Assembly: GCA_032209605.1 (NCBI GenBank)
Contig: JASFXZ010000001.1
Coordinates: 45,016,619 to 45,080,618 of the forward strand
Source: Mactromeris polynyma
Lineage: Eukaryota > Mollusca > Bivalvia > Venerida > Mactridae
Reading direction: 5' to 3'
DNA length: 64,000 bases
A model generated the notes under the pieces. The model saw nothing but the letters and a program-made list of their open reading frames with translations, was not told where the DNA came from and searched no databases. Positions 33,001 through 41,480 of this stretch are shown here, one piece after another. The stretch's first letter is position 1. Each line of letters opens with the position of its first letter. Both the position numbers and the translations under genes were made by a program.

Positions 33001-34757
33001 CAATAACTCTGTGCATATGTTCAGCACGATGAGCTCTGTCTGGTGCACAAGTCAGGTCTGTCCCTCCGAGGTCAAGGTCACAGACAGTCTGGTCTATATC
33101 TCTAAGGTCAAGGTCATAGGTTTGGGCTCTCAAAATTGGCGACCTTCACCACTAATTAGTGACATTTCTTGAGTCTGGTGGTATAAAATGCTAGATTCAA
33201 TTTGATGAATCCTAAATAAGCATATTTAAAGTCATTTGTTGTGCAAGTTGCTATAGACATATCTGCCTTTTTTTTAGGACACAATCCATCAGAATTTGGA
33301 GGACAGAGAGTTGTATACAATGAGTCAGATGGGGTTATATACAGTTACTCATTCTTCCACCTTGTCTGTTGTCTAGCCATATTGTACGTCATGATGCAAC
33401 TGACCAATTGGTATAGGTAGGTCAACTTCCATTTCCATCTGTATTTGGTAACTAGGGTAACAGTTTCCCCCTTCTTGCCCCAATAATTCTCCATAGTTGT
33501 TTTTAGGTCAGCCAGACCATTCCATGCTCCCCTATTCCTATACATGGTAATCCATGCTCCCCTATTCCTATACATGGTAATCCATGCTCCCCTATTCCTA
33601 TACATGGTAATCCATGCTCCCCTATTCCTATACATGGTAATCCATGCTCCCCTATTCCTATACATGGTAACCCTTGCACCTCATGTGTGTCTAAAGTTTT
33701 GTAAACTTATGTTTTCCTGTGGATCTGTATAGGGAGGCATTGTCTTGTGTATGTGGTGTTCCCTGTAACAGCTTTATCTCTCTCTCTAAGAATCTTACTC
33801 TGTTCTGTTGCTGTCCTCTTGTCTGGGTTGGTGAGATATGTGCAGAAATGGGTCTTTGGTTTAATAGGGCTGGGGGTATGGTCTGAATTTAAAGTCGCCT
33901 TCGCATTTTGCTCATGAATATTCTCCCCCATGAGGTTAATAATATGTGTGAATTCCAATGTTTAGTTTACAGTGTGATTGGTATAAATGATAATTTTGAT
34001 CTGGTAGAAATGTGCAAGTGTTTTATACTATACCACAAAGAAACAGTGCAAAGTGATCAAACATTGATTCTATAAGCCTTGTGTATATTATACTGTATAG
34101 AGTAAGAAGCTAGTGGTAGGTTTCCCGTCCAGTTACCTCAGTTGGTAAAGAAACTTGACTGTTTAACAGGAAGTCATAGCTTCCAATCACAATGCGATGA
34201 TCATGCATACTTTAAACTAGTATCTGTAGCACTGGAGATTGTCACAAATTATTTCCCTTTATCCCATCTAGAGTTCTCTCCCTTTGCCCCTTTTTAAGAA
34301 TATGTATATACAGTTAAACCTCATTCATTCGAATATATTGGGTCCGAAATTTTATTTCGAATAATACTTGGTTTCGAATATATTTATGTATATGCTATAA
34401 TATAAGGGACAAAGGAAGAGAAGTGTGGATGGGATAAAGGGAAAGAATTCATGACAATATCCTGTGGTCTGTTGTACTTTGACGTTTTGTTAAGATGTTT
34501 TGTTTTCGTTAAACAGACCCGCAGAGTCAGACATAAACAGATTTGGATTGAACTGGGCAGCAATGTGGTTCAAGATGGGGTCAAGCTGGGTTTGTGTAGC
34601 CATCTACTTGTGGACTTTGTTCTTGCCAAGATGCTGGTTGGGTCGAGATCTTACATTCACACCGGCTATAAAGGATAAAGAAGTGAGGCATTCTGGGGAG
34701 CAGGAAACTCTCAATGACGACGTTGAAGTTGTCGCATCTCGTGAATCTGTGTTGTAA
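18035..34757 (+). CDS. SERINC: SERINC family (serine incorporator) membrane protein, 14 exons, 528 aa
   Basis: Exons: 18035-18058, 25963-26130, 26688-26866, 27366-27442, 27917-28010, 28489-28538, 29126-29299, 30434-30529, 30918-31009, 31394-31545, 32264-32318, 32760-32805, 33278-33416, 34517-34757 (TAA). Phases close to 529 codons. Family hallmarks are the Cys-rich N terminus ([15 protein letters not shown]), [34 protein letters not shown] and the C-terminal YSYSFFH with QLTNWYRP. About ten hydrophobic helices are visible. SERINCs are multipass endomembrane and plasma-membrane proteins linked to serine-lipid synthesis and phospholipid scrambling, and some vertebrate members restrict retroviruses; which role applies here is unknown. 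It is longer than the usual 450-470 residues because of a charged insert (exon 9) and a hydrophilic tail after the last helix. Intron 1 (7.9 kb) holds most of the repeats. Confidence 0.95.
18378..18665. mobile_element. GC-rich MITE in SERINC intron 1
   Basis: The left end GTCAATTGTAACCACGGCCC and the right end GGGCCGTGGTTACAATTGAC are perfect reverse complements. CCAGGTCCGGG and its complement extend the arms. GC content is far above the surroundings. Confidence 0.85.
19081..19885. mobile_element. Foldback element, about 0.8 kb
   Basis: Arms of about 90-110 bp: GAGTCTAGGGGTAC and CTACGGGAGTTTGAC on the left; GTCAAACTCCCGTA and GTACCCCTAGACTCC on the right. The interior is AT-rich with a small palindrome near 19410-19460. 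No open frame. Confidence 0.75.
19886..20499. other. SERINC intron 1, nothing recognised
   Basis: AT-rich single-copy-looking DNA; no exon or repeat found. Confidence 0.45.
20500..20725. mobile_element. hAT-like MITE (TAGAGCTGTCATTGA ends)
   Basis: TAGAGCTGTCATTGA at 20500 and TCAATGACAGCTCTA at 20711-20725 are reverse complements. Flanking octamers GGAGGGGC and GAAGGGAC agree at 6 of 8 bases. The subterminal GATATCGATGTATCATTGAT resembles the 32-bp satellite unit. Confidence 0.72.
20847..21045 (+). mobile_element. AGGGGTTCCA family copy
   Basis: Begins GGGGTTACACTAGGTGCTGA, has CCAGATTTTACCATTTTATA and GAATCCTGAGGGTCAAAATG, and ends AATGGAACCCCTG. Confidence 0.75.
21046..22060. other. SERINC intron 1, nothing recognised
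   Basis: No exon, array or inverted repeat could be supported here. Confidence 0.45.
22061..22262 (-). mobile_element. AGGGGTTCCA family copy, inverted
   Basis: Reads CAGGGGTTCAAGTTTACCC at the left and CCTAGTGGAACTCCTG at the right, the reverse orientation of the copy at 20847. Internal similarity runs the full length. Confidence 0.75.
22268..22356. mobile_element. GAGACTGGTCTC MITE family, copy 2 (short)
   Basis: GAGTCTCTGATTGGTTGGTT on one side and GCATTCTGAGACTGGTCTCC on the other, with TTGACCAATGACAAAGC between. Confidence 0.6.
22357..23366. other. SERINC intron 1, nothing recognised
   Basis: About 1 kb with no supported feature. Confidence 0.45.
23367..23517 (+). mobile_element. AGGGGTTCCA family copy with extended ends
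   Basis: AACTGCTCAGGGGTTCCACT on the left and AGTGGAACCCCTGAGCAGTT on the right are perfect reverse complements, so here the inverted repeat extends past the usual family end. Confidence 0.78.
23607..23802 (+). mobile_element. AGGGGTTCCA family copy
   Basis: GCAGGTGTTCCATTAGGCGC to AATGGAACCCTTGG with the family interior (CAGAATCCTGAGGGTCAAAA). Confidence 0.75.
23861..24620. repeat. 29-bp satellite, left block, about 26 copies
   Basis: The unit begins TTGTATTCATACTCTG and continues ATGTTACTCATTC, with G/T and C/T variants. It is broken at 24620 by a foldback insertion and resumes at 25301. Confidence 0.97.
24621..25298. mobile_element. Foldback element inserted in the 29-bp satellite
   Basis: Arms of about 115 bp: the left GGTAAATGACAAGTTCGG and TTGATTTTAACGTTCATTTC recur as reverse complement on the right (GAAATGAACGTTAAAATCAA, CCGAACTTGTCATTTACC). 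The inner ends share AAAGATTTTTTGTTAA and its complement. The core is a separate 20/22-bp array. No coding sequence. Confidence 0.9.
24788..25112. repeat. Mixed 20/22-bp tandem array, core of the foldback element
   Basis: Two related units alternate irregularly: CAACTCGTACCTATCCAAGT (20 bp) and a 22-bp form with CCCTTTCTTTGGT in its second half. Confidence 0.93.
25301..25962. repeat. 29-bp satellite, right block, about 23 copies, ending at SERINC exon 2
   Basis: Same unit as the left block. The last copy reads TATTTATACTCTATTGTTAC then AG, so it supplies the pyrimidine tract and AG of the exon 2 acceptor. Confidence 0.95.
25963..26130 (+). CDS. SERINC: SERINC exon 2
   Basis: Residues 9-64: Cys-rich segment and first membrane helix ([18 protein letters not shown]). 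Donor GTAAGT. The acceptor CTATTGTTACAG is formed by the last, altered copy of the 29-bp satellite. Confidence 0.95.
26688..26866 (+). CDS. SERINC: SERINC exon 3
   Basis: Residues 65-123: a lumenal loop with NDT and NCS sequons, then [15 protein letters not shown] and the second helix. Acceptor TACTTGCAG, donor GGTAAG. Confidence 0.95.
26893..27117 (+). mobile_element. Dispersed AT-GCCCCC family, copy 2
   Basis: TTATTATGCCCCCCTTCGAG to GGGGGCATTATG and TTTTACAAACATCTCTTG. Near full length. Lies in SERINC intron 3. Confidence 0.82.
27165..27250 (+). mobile_element. AGGGGTTCCA family, 5' fragment
   Basis: GGTGTCTCTAGGTGCAGAAT then GGTCATTTTGATAAATTTTG and TTTTACCATTTTATAG. The right half is missing. 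Confidence 0.55.
27366..27442 (+). CDS. SERINC: SERINC exon 4
   Basis: Residues 124-149: [20 protein letters not shown] and the conserved IPMDFSI. Acceptor TTGTTTCAG, donor GTAAGT. Confidence 0.95.
27917..28010 (+). CDS. SERINC: SERINC exon 5
   Basis: Residues 150-180: [20 protein letters not shown] and [11 protein letters not shown], conserved in the family. Acceptor TTTCATAG, donor GTATGT. Confidence 0.95.
28097..28228. mobile_element. Short MITE with GGTGGTATTC ends
   Basis: GGTGGTATTCCCGAAACATC and GATGTTTCGTGAATACCACC are near-perfect reverse complements about 130 bp apart. Lies in SERINC intron 5. Confidence 0.85.
28489..28538 (+). CDS. SERINC: SERINC exon 6
   Basis: A 50-nt exon for the hydrophilic loop [17 protein letters not shown]. 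Acceptor ATTATCAG, donor GTAAGT; phases match both neighbours. Confidence 0.9.
28600..28722 (+). mobile_element. tRNA-derived SINE fragment
   Basis: GGAAAGCTCAGTCCGTATAG resembles an A box and GTAGTAGGTTCGAACCC a B box; the B-box segment is duplicated. Not a functional tRNA: the stems do not pair convincingly. Confidence 0.55.
29126..29299 (+). CDS. SERINC: SERINC exon 7
   Basis: Residues 198-255: two membrane helices separated by a loop with the sequon NYT and a conserved Cys (SLEGCVTNK). Acceptor CTATTGCAG, donor GTAAGT. Confidence 0.95.
30039..30360. mobile_element. Foldback MITE, AGATTGTCAC family, copy 2
   Basis: CACAGGAGATTGTCACAAAT and CTTGTTACAATCCCCTGTG are inverted. The left half contains six 25-bp copies of AGAGTTCTCTCCCTTCATTC with a CTTGT tail; the right half has the inverted AGGGAGAGAACTCTAGAAGG. 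Confidence 0.82.
30434..30529 (+). CDS. SERINC: SERINC exon 8
   Basis: Encodes the most conserved family stretch, [20 protein letters not shown], then TSQPPEE. Acceptor TTTTTCTAG, donor GTAAGT. Confidence 0.95.
30918..31009 (+). CDS. SERINC: SERINC exon 9 (charged insert)
   Basis: 31 residues, Lys/Glu-rich ([20 protein letters not shown]), not recognised from vertebrate SERINCs. Acceptor GTATTTCAG, donor GTAAGT. Skipping it would shift the frame, so it is probably constitutive. Confidence 0.82.
31025..31185 (+). mobile_element. tRNA-derived SINE fragment
   Basis: GTGGAGTGTTGGACTCGTGA then AAGGTTGTAGGTTGGAATA resemble a degraded tRNA. The tail TAAGAGTGATTAATATAAG is similar to the copy at 61760. 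Confidence 0.5.
31394..31545 (+). CDS. SERINC: SERINC exon 10
   Basis: Residues 319-368: loop with sequon NST, then the helix [17 protein letters not shown]. Acceptor CTACTTTCAG, donor GTATGT. Confidence 0.9.
31600..32230. other. SERINC intron 10, possible degraded repeats only
   Basis: No exon supported. ACCTTTAAAAACTGTAAT and similar repeats near 31820-31920 are low-complexity. Confidence 0.4.
32264..32318 (+). CDS. SERINC: SERINC exon 11
   Basis: 18 hydrophilic cytosolic-loop residues ([18 protein letters not shown]). Acceptor TGCTTTCAG, donor GTGAGT. Confidence 0.85.
32760..32805 (+). CDS. SERINC: SERINC exon 12
   Basis: 15 residues with a run of five Cys before a basic patch ([10 protein letters not shown]), a plausible S-acylation site. 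Acceptor GTATTTCAG, donor GTAAGA. Confidence 0.85.
33278..33416 (+). CDS. SERINC: SERINC exon 13
   Basis: Family-defining [14 protein letters not shown] and the helix ending MMQLTNWYR. Acceptor TTTTTTTTAG, donor GTAGGT. Confidence 0.95.
33521..33670. repeat. 30-bp minisatellite, 5 copies
   Basis: The unit starts TCCATGCTCCCCTATTCC and continues TATACATGGTAA. Lies about 105 bp after SERINC exon 13. Open in several frames only because the period is a multiple of 3. Confidence 0.95.
34118..34215 (+). mobile_element. tRNA-like SINE fragment
   Basis: TACCTCAGTTGGTAAAG then GAAGTCATAGCTTCCAATCA resembles a tRNA A box and a decayed B box. Lies just before the next MITE. Confidence 0.4.
34230..34467. 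mobile_element. Foldback MITE, AGATTGTCAC family, copy 3, with nested insertion
   Basis: ACTGGAGATTGTCACAAATT to CATGACAATATCCTGTG. Its centre (from 34310) reads ACAGTTAAACCTCATTCATT and TTTCGAATA repeats, apparently a different element inserted in the loop. Confidence 0.7.
34517..34757 (+). CDS. SERINC: SERINC exon 14 (last coding)
   Basis: Last helix ([17 protein letters not shown]) and an acidic hydrophilic tail ending SRESVL, then TAA. Acceptor GTTAAACAG. Confidence 0.93.
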
Positions 34758-35115
34758 TGTAATGATGACTTACAGATATAACCTTGTGTTCAGTGAGTGC
34801 GTGATTGGTTGTGTGATCAATACAATATTGTACTTTTGTAAGCGACAGTTAATTGAACGCAGTGTGCCATCCTTTGTGTAAAGGGTTACATGGTAGATGA
34901 ATATTGTATCTGTCATTGAAAGCTTAGTAAATACAGTGTGACTTCCAAACTCAGCGAGGTTCAAGGAAGATGTATCATTTTTGGAGTGTTGTTGTGGGAT
35001 AATTATGTTCTGCTTAGTTTACATTAGACAGTTACATGTATAGATTATTGTTTTATGTTGTTAGTTAAGAGTTTACTGTTACCTGATTTAAGTTAATTAA
35101 ATGTAACACAAAAAT

Positions 35116-35121
35116 AATAAA
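35116..35121 (+). terminator. Candidate proximal poly(A) signal of SERINC
   Basis: AATAAA about 360 bp after the stop codon, followed by AAGTTTGTTT. It would give a short 3'UTR form. Confidence 0.4.
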
Positions 35122-36061
35122 AACATACAAGAAGTTTGTTTCATGACAGTTTAATGAGACAAAACTTGTGCATTTAATGACCGATCTGATTTATTGTTTA
35201 CGTTGTTTGCCATACATTCTGATTTTCTCTTCCAAAGTATTCTTCCATGCTTATATCAGAGTATTTAACAGTAGTGAAAGTTTACAAAGCAGCATTCTTC
35301 ATAACTCATTGAATTTGACTTGGTCTGGTATTGTAAGCATTTTAAATATTTTATTTAACTGTTTGAAAAGTCAAATTTTCATGTAAGGATAAAGTGCAGT
35401 TTCATTAACCACGAACGTATGAATGTACATTTGTATTACAATAACATTTCAAAATAGGTGTATTTAAATGTTTGTGTTTGTCTGTAAGCTTGATGGAGAA
35501 AAAGTTGTGGTGTGGTGATAGACAAGTAAAGCACAGCAGGTATAGGTTTACTCACAAGATCATTTCCTTACCTACATTGCCGTGGATCGGTCCTGAAAGT
35601 TCATACACCTGTTTGTGGTCAATCTACCAGCACTATATCCTCCAGACAGAAACTCTAAATAGGTGCCATTGTTTACTTGAATGTGTTCATGTTAACAGTT
35701 TGTTACACATTTTTAGGGCAATGTCGTTGTTTTTTAATGAGTTCACTCATATGTACATTTTTATCACTAAATTTATTTTTCGCCCAACATGAAGCATTTG
35801 TTGAAATGTGCGCTGATGTACTGCAGGTGAAGTGTGGTAGAATTTAATGATATTATGTTCTAATACTCTGTAAATACCAGTTTCCTTGCTTTTAAAGGTT
35901 ATTTTTTGACAATGCTGAAGTGTGTAGCATAGCTTAATGTATTTATACATGTAATCTTAACAACTTTGCTTAGTAGTACAGCAGCTTTCTTGTACACATA
36001 TCATTAAGAAATTCATGAATACATGTGATTCACCACTCCACAATATGGACATGTTTTATGT

Positions 36062-36284
36062 ATGCTCAGTACATTTAAAAACGCCCAAATTTTTTACCAA
36101 ATTCCATTTTATTACTTTTGAAACTCATTTTTTATGCAAAAACTTGTTGATTGTCATGAAAAGCTAACATGTTGCATACACGTACAATATTGTGTCAATT
36201 GTTTTTCTTGTATCCTAAAAAGTCAGTCAATGAAAATTTAGAAATCCTACATTGTGCATTTTTAAATGTACTGAGTATATATAG
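36062..36284. mobile_element. ACTCAGTACATTTAAAAATGC family, full copy
   Basis: CTCAGTACATTTAAAAACGC at the left and GCATTTTTAAATGTACTGAG at the right are inverted repeats about 200 bp apart. It shares its interior with 5693-5930. Lies in the SERINC 3' flank. Confidence 0.78.
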
Positions 36285-37805
36285 ATGTACATGATGGTTT
36301 TAGAATCAAGGGTTTAGTGTAAACTATTGTAACTTAATTTGGTGAAAATTTAGTTTTGTGCTGAACTAATGATAAATAGTGCATAGTTCAAATGCACTGC
36401 AACTTCTTTTGACATACATGTAATTAAAATGGTTTCTTATTGCATTCATTTGGTACTTTGTAATATGCTTTTATTTTGTGTGCCTTATCATTTTTGCACC
36501 CCCAAACATGGCGGGCAGTAGATTTACCTGTGTCTGTCTGTCCGTATGTCCACTAGAGTGTGAATTGTGCATATTTTAAAAAGTTTTTGTTCTCGACTCG
36601 CAGAACTTCATACAAATAGGATTGTCTGTATGAGAAGAGTCATGCCCCTTGACTTGATAAAAAATAACATTTTAGAAGAAAGGAGAGAATGATTGTTATT
36701 GGTTTAGTGGCATCTGGCAACAAAGTTCAATGAAATTGTAACTGAAAGCAAAATTAAGTTTGGAATTACCTTGTGTTGGATGACCTAGTTTAGAGGTCAG
36801 ATGAGTTTTTGCTTCTATTTTCAGTAACAGTAACCTTGACCCCAATGGGCCATACATGCTAGCCCAACCTTTCCCTTCTCATAAACTACCTACAAACCAA
36901 GTTTTACACAACTTTCTCTTTTGTTACTGTAGACATGGAACAGGAATTCATTTTTGGTATCTTGGACCTTATTTTATGATTTGAGATCAATTGAGAAAAT
37001 AATCTCTTAATTGTTTCCAAACTTTTGTACTGGTACAACTGCTAAGTTGGGGCATCTTAGTCCTAAGGACACATTTCTTGTTTCATACTGTTTCTTTTTG
37101 TACCATTTAAAGATATTTATATTTTGAGGAATATTTTAAGCCTTTTAATACTATTGTTGATACGTATTTTCTAGATACTTATTTTCTTTATGGTTTCCCA
37201 TTTACATATTGTGTATCATTGGTTGTTTGTTGAATTTTGTAATTGAATTTTTATATTGTTTTATATTTCATGTATTTATTATTTAGGGGTATTAAGTTGT
37301 TATTATTGTTTGTCAATTATGGTTAATGGGTATTAAATTCAGATATAGGACAAAAGTAGGTTCTGCAATGTTGTGCATTTTTTTATGATGATTTTTTCAT
37401 CAGGTTTTACACCATATTTTCAGTCATATATGGCAGCCAGGTCTCCTGAAAGATTTAATGCATTTATTTTAGTTTTTATTAATACATGTAGTTTTAATAA
37501 GTTTATCTTCTCATTGTTACGAATTAATTGAAATAATTAAGTTTAAAGTGTTCTTTGTGTTGTAAAAAAGTGTGGAAGTCATTCAATCTTGTCTCAGGAA
37601 ATATGTTAACTAACTGTTTCATTCTCTGTATGACTGTATCACTTAGCCATATAATGTTTGGTGTGATACCTTTTAAACCATATGTCATATAAATTATTGA
37701 AATGGAGATGAATTCATAAATCAGTTACCGTGGGAACCAAGTACATGTATTACTGTATCATGTACATGTCCTTGAACTTTAACACAGACTTATGTCCAAG
37801 GTTAT

Positions 37806-37916
37806 AAATCTGAGATTGGTGACCAGTCTCTGACAGCAGCCTTGTCATTGGTCAATTCTAAGACCCGAGTTCTGAAACAACCAATCAGATGCAGAAGTTG
37901 AGACCGGTGTCCCAAT
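37806..37916. mobile_element. GAGACTGGTCTC MITE family, copy 3
   Basis: GAGATTGGTGACCAGTCTCT to AAGTTGAGACCGGTGTCCC, with CCTTGTCATTGGTCAATTCT inside. Confidence 0.55.
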
Positions 37917-40531
37917 GCAGTTTTATATCCTCAGACATTAATGTTTTCAGAATTAGAATATGCAACAAACAGTTTTTCAGATGACTTACACAATGAACAG
38001 TTACATGATGATCCATTTAGCGAACTTTTGTCAGGGAAAAATATTTTTAAGTGGAAGTGCCTGTGCATTTTAGATATTCAATTTGTCTTCATTTATTCAG
38101 ACTGTTCTGGTTGTGAGTATCTTAATTATATTTTTATACTAGTTTTTAAGAGAACAGAATTGGTCATTGATTGCACATTCATCATACTCTCCGTGTGTAC
38201 TGAAGATCTCATTGATTGCACATTCATCATACTCTCCGTGTGTACTGAAGATCATTTATAATTTGTCACCCTCGCATTATTCACTAAAATTTGCAAATTC
38301 ATTTTAATGCGCAAAGATAAAGTTCAAGATGGCATGAAATGCCAGCCCTATCTAAATATGTGCACATTTACAGTTCAAACCCAAGGCTCAGAGAATTAAT
38401 TGAAAAGATAAAAATTGACCAATATCACAAAATACTGCTATGTAATAATAGTATTATAAGTATAATGTTCTGTCACAATGTCCTAGATGGTATGTTAGCT
38501 TATTAAACTAATCCACTACGACCACCATAGTTTGATTGTTGTCATAGGTTTGAAAACATCACAGTCTCATGACGAGTGGGCAGTGCTATCGTTGACTTAC
38601 AAATTTGTCAATTACTTTGTCCAGTTACTTGTGTTAAGTTAGTGCCATTATTTTTATACTTTTCTTCCAATATAATAAACATGTTGCTTTTCAAAATACA
38701 GGTCCATCATTTTGTGATAATATACAGATACACAATGTTTTTACTTTTTTGTACATGAAAAACTGTAGGCATTACTTTTTATACTTGTTTAAGCTGCCTT
38801 GTCTTATTGCATATATAAACATACCAGCATAAAGTTAGTTATTTGCTCTCATGACTTTGCTTTGAATTATCATTGTCTACAAATTTTCTTTTTCATATTT
38901 TTTGTCATGACATTTTATCTCATTTACACGTAAGTAATATTTTTGTTACAGAAATATATATCAAAATATATCATATTTTATTATAACTTTATTTCGTCTT
39001 ATCCTGTTAGTGAAATTGTTGAATTTGTGAGGTTAAAATCTACAAATATGTTTTTGTTGTTCTGGTTATGTTGTTTATACTGTATAATTGTTGCCATGTA
39101 AACATGTGTAGTTGTATTTGATTGTTAAAAATGGGTATGACTTTATGTTCATTTTTGTGAGAAATTCAATATTTGATTGCCAGCATCTGGTATAATCTTC
39201 CATGGTATTAAGTTTGGGATTGCTAAATATTCAGTTATGGAAAATTAAATTAACTGACAGAATGTTCAGTATTGATTGATAAGTGTTTATCTTTGATTGA
39301 ATATCGATTTTTGATTTCATGAATTGTTAGAAATTGAACAGATGAATAATCAGTATAGACTAGATGAAACTTTAGCTATGATGAAATATTGTTCTTGTAT
39401 TTTGAGTACAAGTGTGTTTTGATTCGTCTTATTACATGTCTTATTTTACTAACCATTTCTTGCATGGGACCATACATGTAGTTATTGTCTGTCATTTGTA
39501 AAGGACATTTGACTTTTATAATCGTTCACACTGGAAATAGTATATTTTCAATGTTTGTAGTTGAGTTTGAAAAGATTTAATCAGTCATGTTATCCTAGTA
39601 TCTGCATTCATACATTTGTGGACATGATGGAATCAAAGTCTGTACTCTACAAATGCATTGTGGTCATATATTGTGAATATATTCATTTATTGTTAACATG
39701 TATAGTTTTGATAGTATTTGTTATGATTGCCCTTGTTTTGTGTTTATATGTAAAATAGTTTTCATTGAAGTTGTGAAAGGTTTATCAAACTCTCCTAAAA
39801 TGAATGTAATTGAATTAACAATTGATAAGTTAATGGTGTTCATTTCACACAATTTCATTTAAATATGTTGTTTTCCTTGAAAAGCCTCAAAAATCAAATT
39901 TACCAAACTGTGTTCTTGCCAAGTGTCAGTGCATAATCTTGTTCGTCTTCCATGAATTTTGTTTTTAAGTGCAATTTGTGTATGGAAAAATATCATTGTT
40001 TAACCAATGTATAATCCATGTCCACGTACCGGTAAAGGCATATTGTTCTAACATTACTGTAAACTTTTAGATCAGGATTTATTTTGGGTAACAAGTAGCG
40101 AAGTACAGACTGAACTCTTGTAATGAAGTTCTCATTCACCGTGATTCTGTTAGAATTATAGATGCAACTGTATTCTGACATTATTCTATTTTCTATTTTG
40201 TTTGTCTTTTCAAATTGTTACCCTGTTGGTGATATTTGTTACTGTCCTGTGTTTAGTTTCGTGTTGTAGATCATATAAACATGAAAAGTTGACAACCCTA
40301 ATTACAATGTACAATGTGAATACATGTCTACATAGTCTGTGTGAACAGTAGTAACCTTTGTAATTAGTATACTTCTGAAGAAGTGGTAAAAAATATCTAG
40401 TGTAGTTTTATTGTTGGTGTAAGTTAAATAATTTTTGCGACAGACTTGGGGGAAAAAAATTGTGCTTGGGACTCAGTCTGTAGTTGTCTGCACAAGACTT
40501 CCCAGGACCATAATTGCTCTTACTTTATTTT

Positions 40532-40696
40532 ATCGGACGGATCTTGTTCATTCGAATTTCATTTCTAATAATACATGTTTTCAAATAGCCCATTTAGTTG
40601 GACATTCCTAAGAAGATACATTGTGTCCTGATTATTATTTTGGATGATGCCAAGTATTCAAATAGAAGGTTGTCGAATAAACAAGGTCCGACTGAA
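40532..40696. mobile_element. GTCCGACTGTA MITE family, copy 3
   Basis: TCGGACGGATCTTGTTCATT at the left and GAATAAACAAGGTCCGACTG at the right are inverted. The interior AAATAGCCCATTT matches copies 1 and 2. Confidence 0.7.
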
Positions 40697-40974
40697 GCTT
40701 CTTGTATCTGAAGGAAAAAGGGAAATTATGTTTCCAGTACTCGTATATGTAATACATTGACCACCTAGATATGATTTGAATGGATTAGTGCAAGGTCATT
40801 GTTATACACTAATTATTCTGTGTGCTGTTAAGTGTGTCCTATGATCATGTCTTGATTGTTTTTATTACAAATTTTATGCTTTTATAAATATTCTGACATG
40901 AAATTTTTTTCACCAACAAAACTTCTAGTCAACTGACCAAAATTTTGTATCAGCAATTATACCCAACTTTATAC

Positions 40975-40980
40975 AATAAA
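40975..40980 (+). terminator. Candidate distal poly(A) signal of SERINC
   Basis: AATAAA followed within 20-45 bp by TTGTGTTTTTATTTTGGTG, a GU/U-rich downstream element. It is the last good signal before the convergent gene. Confidence 0.5.
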
Positions 40981-41169
40981 ATCTTCAAAAACGATTGTGT
41001 TTTTATTTTGGTGTAGATGTCATAGTTTGTAGTGAAGTGAAAGTTTTCTCAACTTAGATTGATTCCAGAAGGCAGAAAGTTTGCACCATTAGAAAATTTA
41101 CAAGACCTTCCTAGTTAATGTACCAGGTAATTATCATTGGAAAAAATCTCTGAAACCAGTATGGTATGT

Positions 41170-41175
41170 TTTATT
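41170..41175 (-). terminator. Candidate poly(A) signal of SYCE3-like gene
   Basis: TTTATT on the plus strand (AATAAA on minus), 184 bp past the stop codon and about 190 bp from the distal SERINC signal on the other strand. Confidence 0.45.
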
Positions 41176-41358
41176 GAAGCATAACTAAATAAAAAATGGA
41201 TAACCAATCATGTTCCAACACACTCTTCACGACACCAATCTGATCAGGCAATAACACTTAGAACAGACGTAGTAGCTACCACAATGACAGTATCAAGTGT
41301 TAATTGACATTCTTGTCAACTGCCAACCATGATGAATTTTCTCCTTTTTGAATACATA

Positions 41359-41480
41359 CTACATAGTGGCATTAATTGCAGCAGTACATGACTCACAGTT
41401 CTGTTCCAGTTTGTGAAGACTCTCAGCTAAGCAAGGATCAAACATTTGGGCAATGTTTGCCTCTAGCTTATGAGCACGAA
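41359..41480 (-). CDS. SYCE3-like last exon
   Basis: Acceptor TTTCTTTGCAG; V-RAHKLEANIAQMFDP to AINATM, then TAG at 41361-41359. Contains the LAES motif. Confidence 0.72.

Larger units (their letters stand above)
34758..41000 (+). other. Probable long SERINC 3'UTR, T-rich
   Basis: About 6.2 kb without a recognisable coding exon, T-rich on the plus strand. AATAAA at 35116-35121 could end a short form. AATAAA at 40975-40980, followed by GT/T-rich DNA, could end a long form. Mobile-element copies lie within it at 36062, 37806 and 40532. That the long form is transcribed is an inference. Confidence 0.5.
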
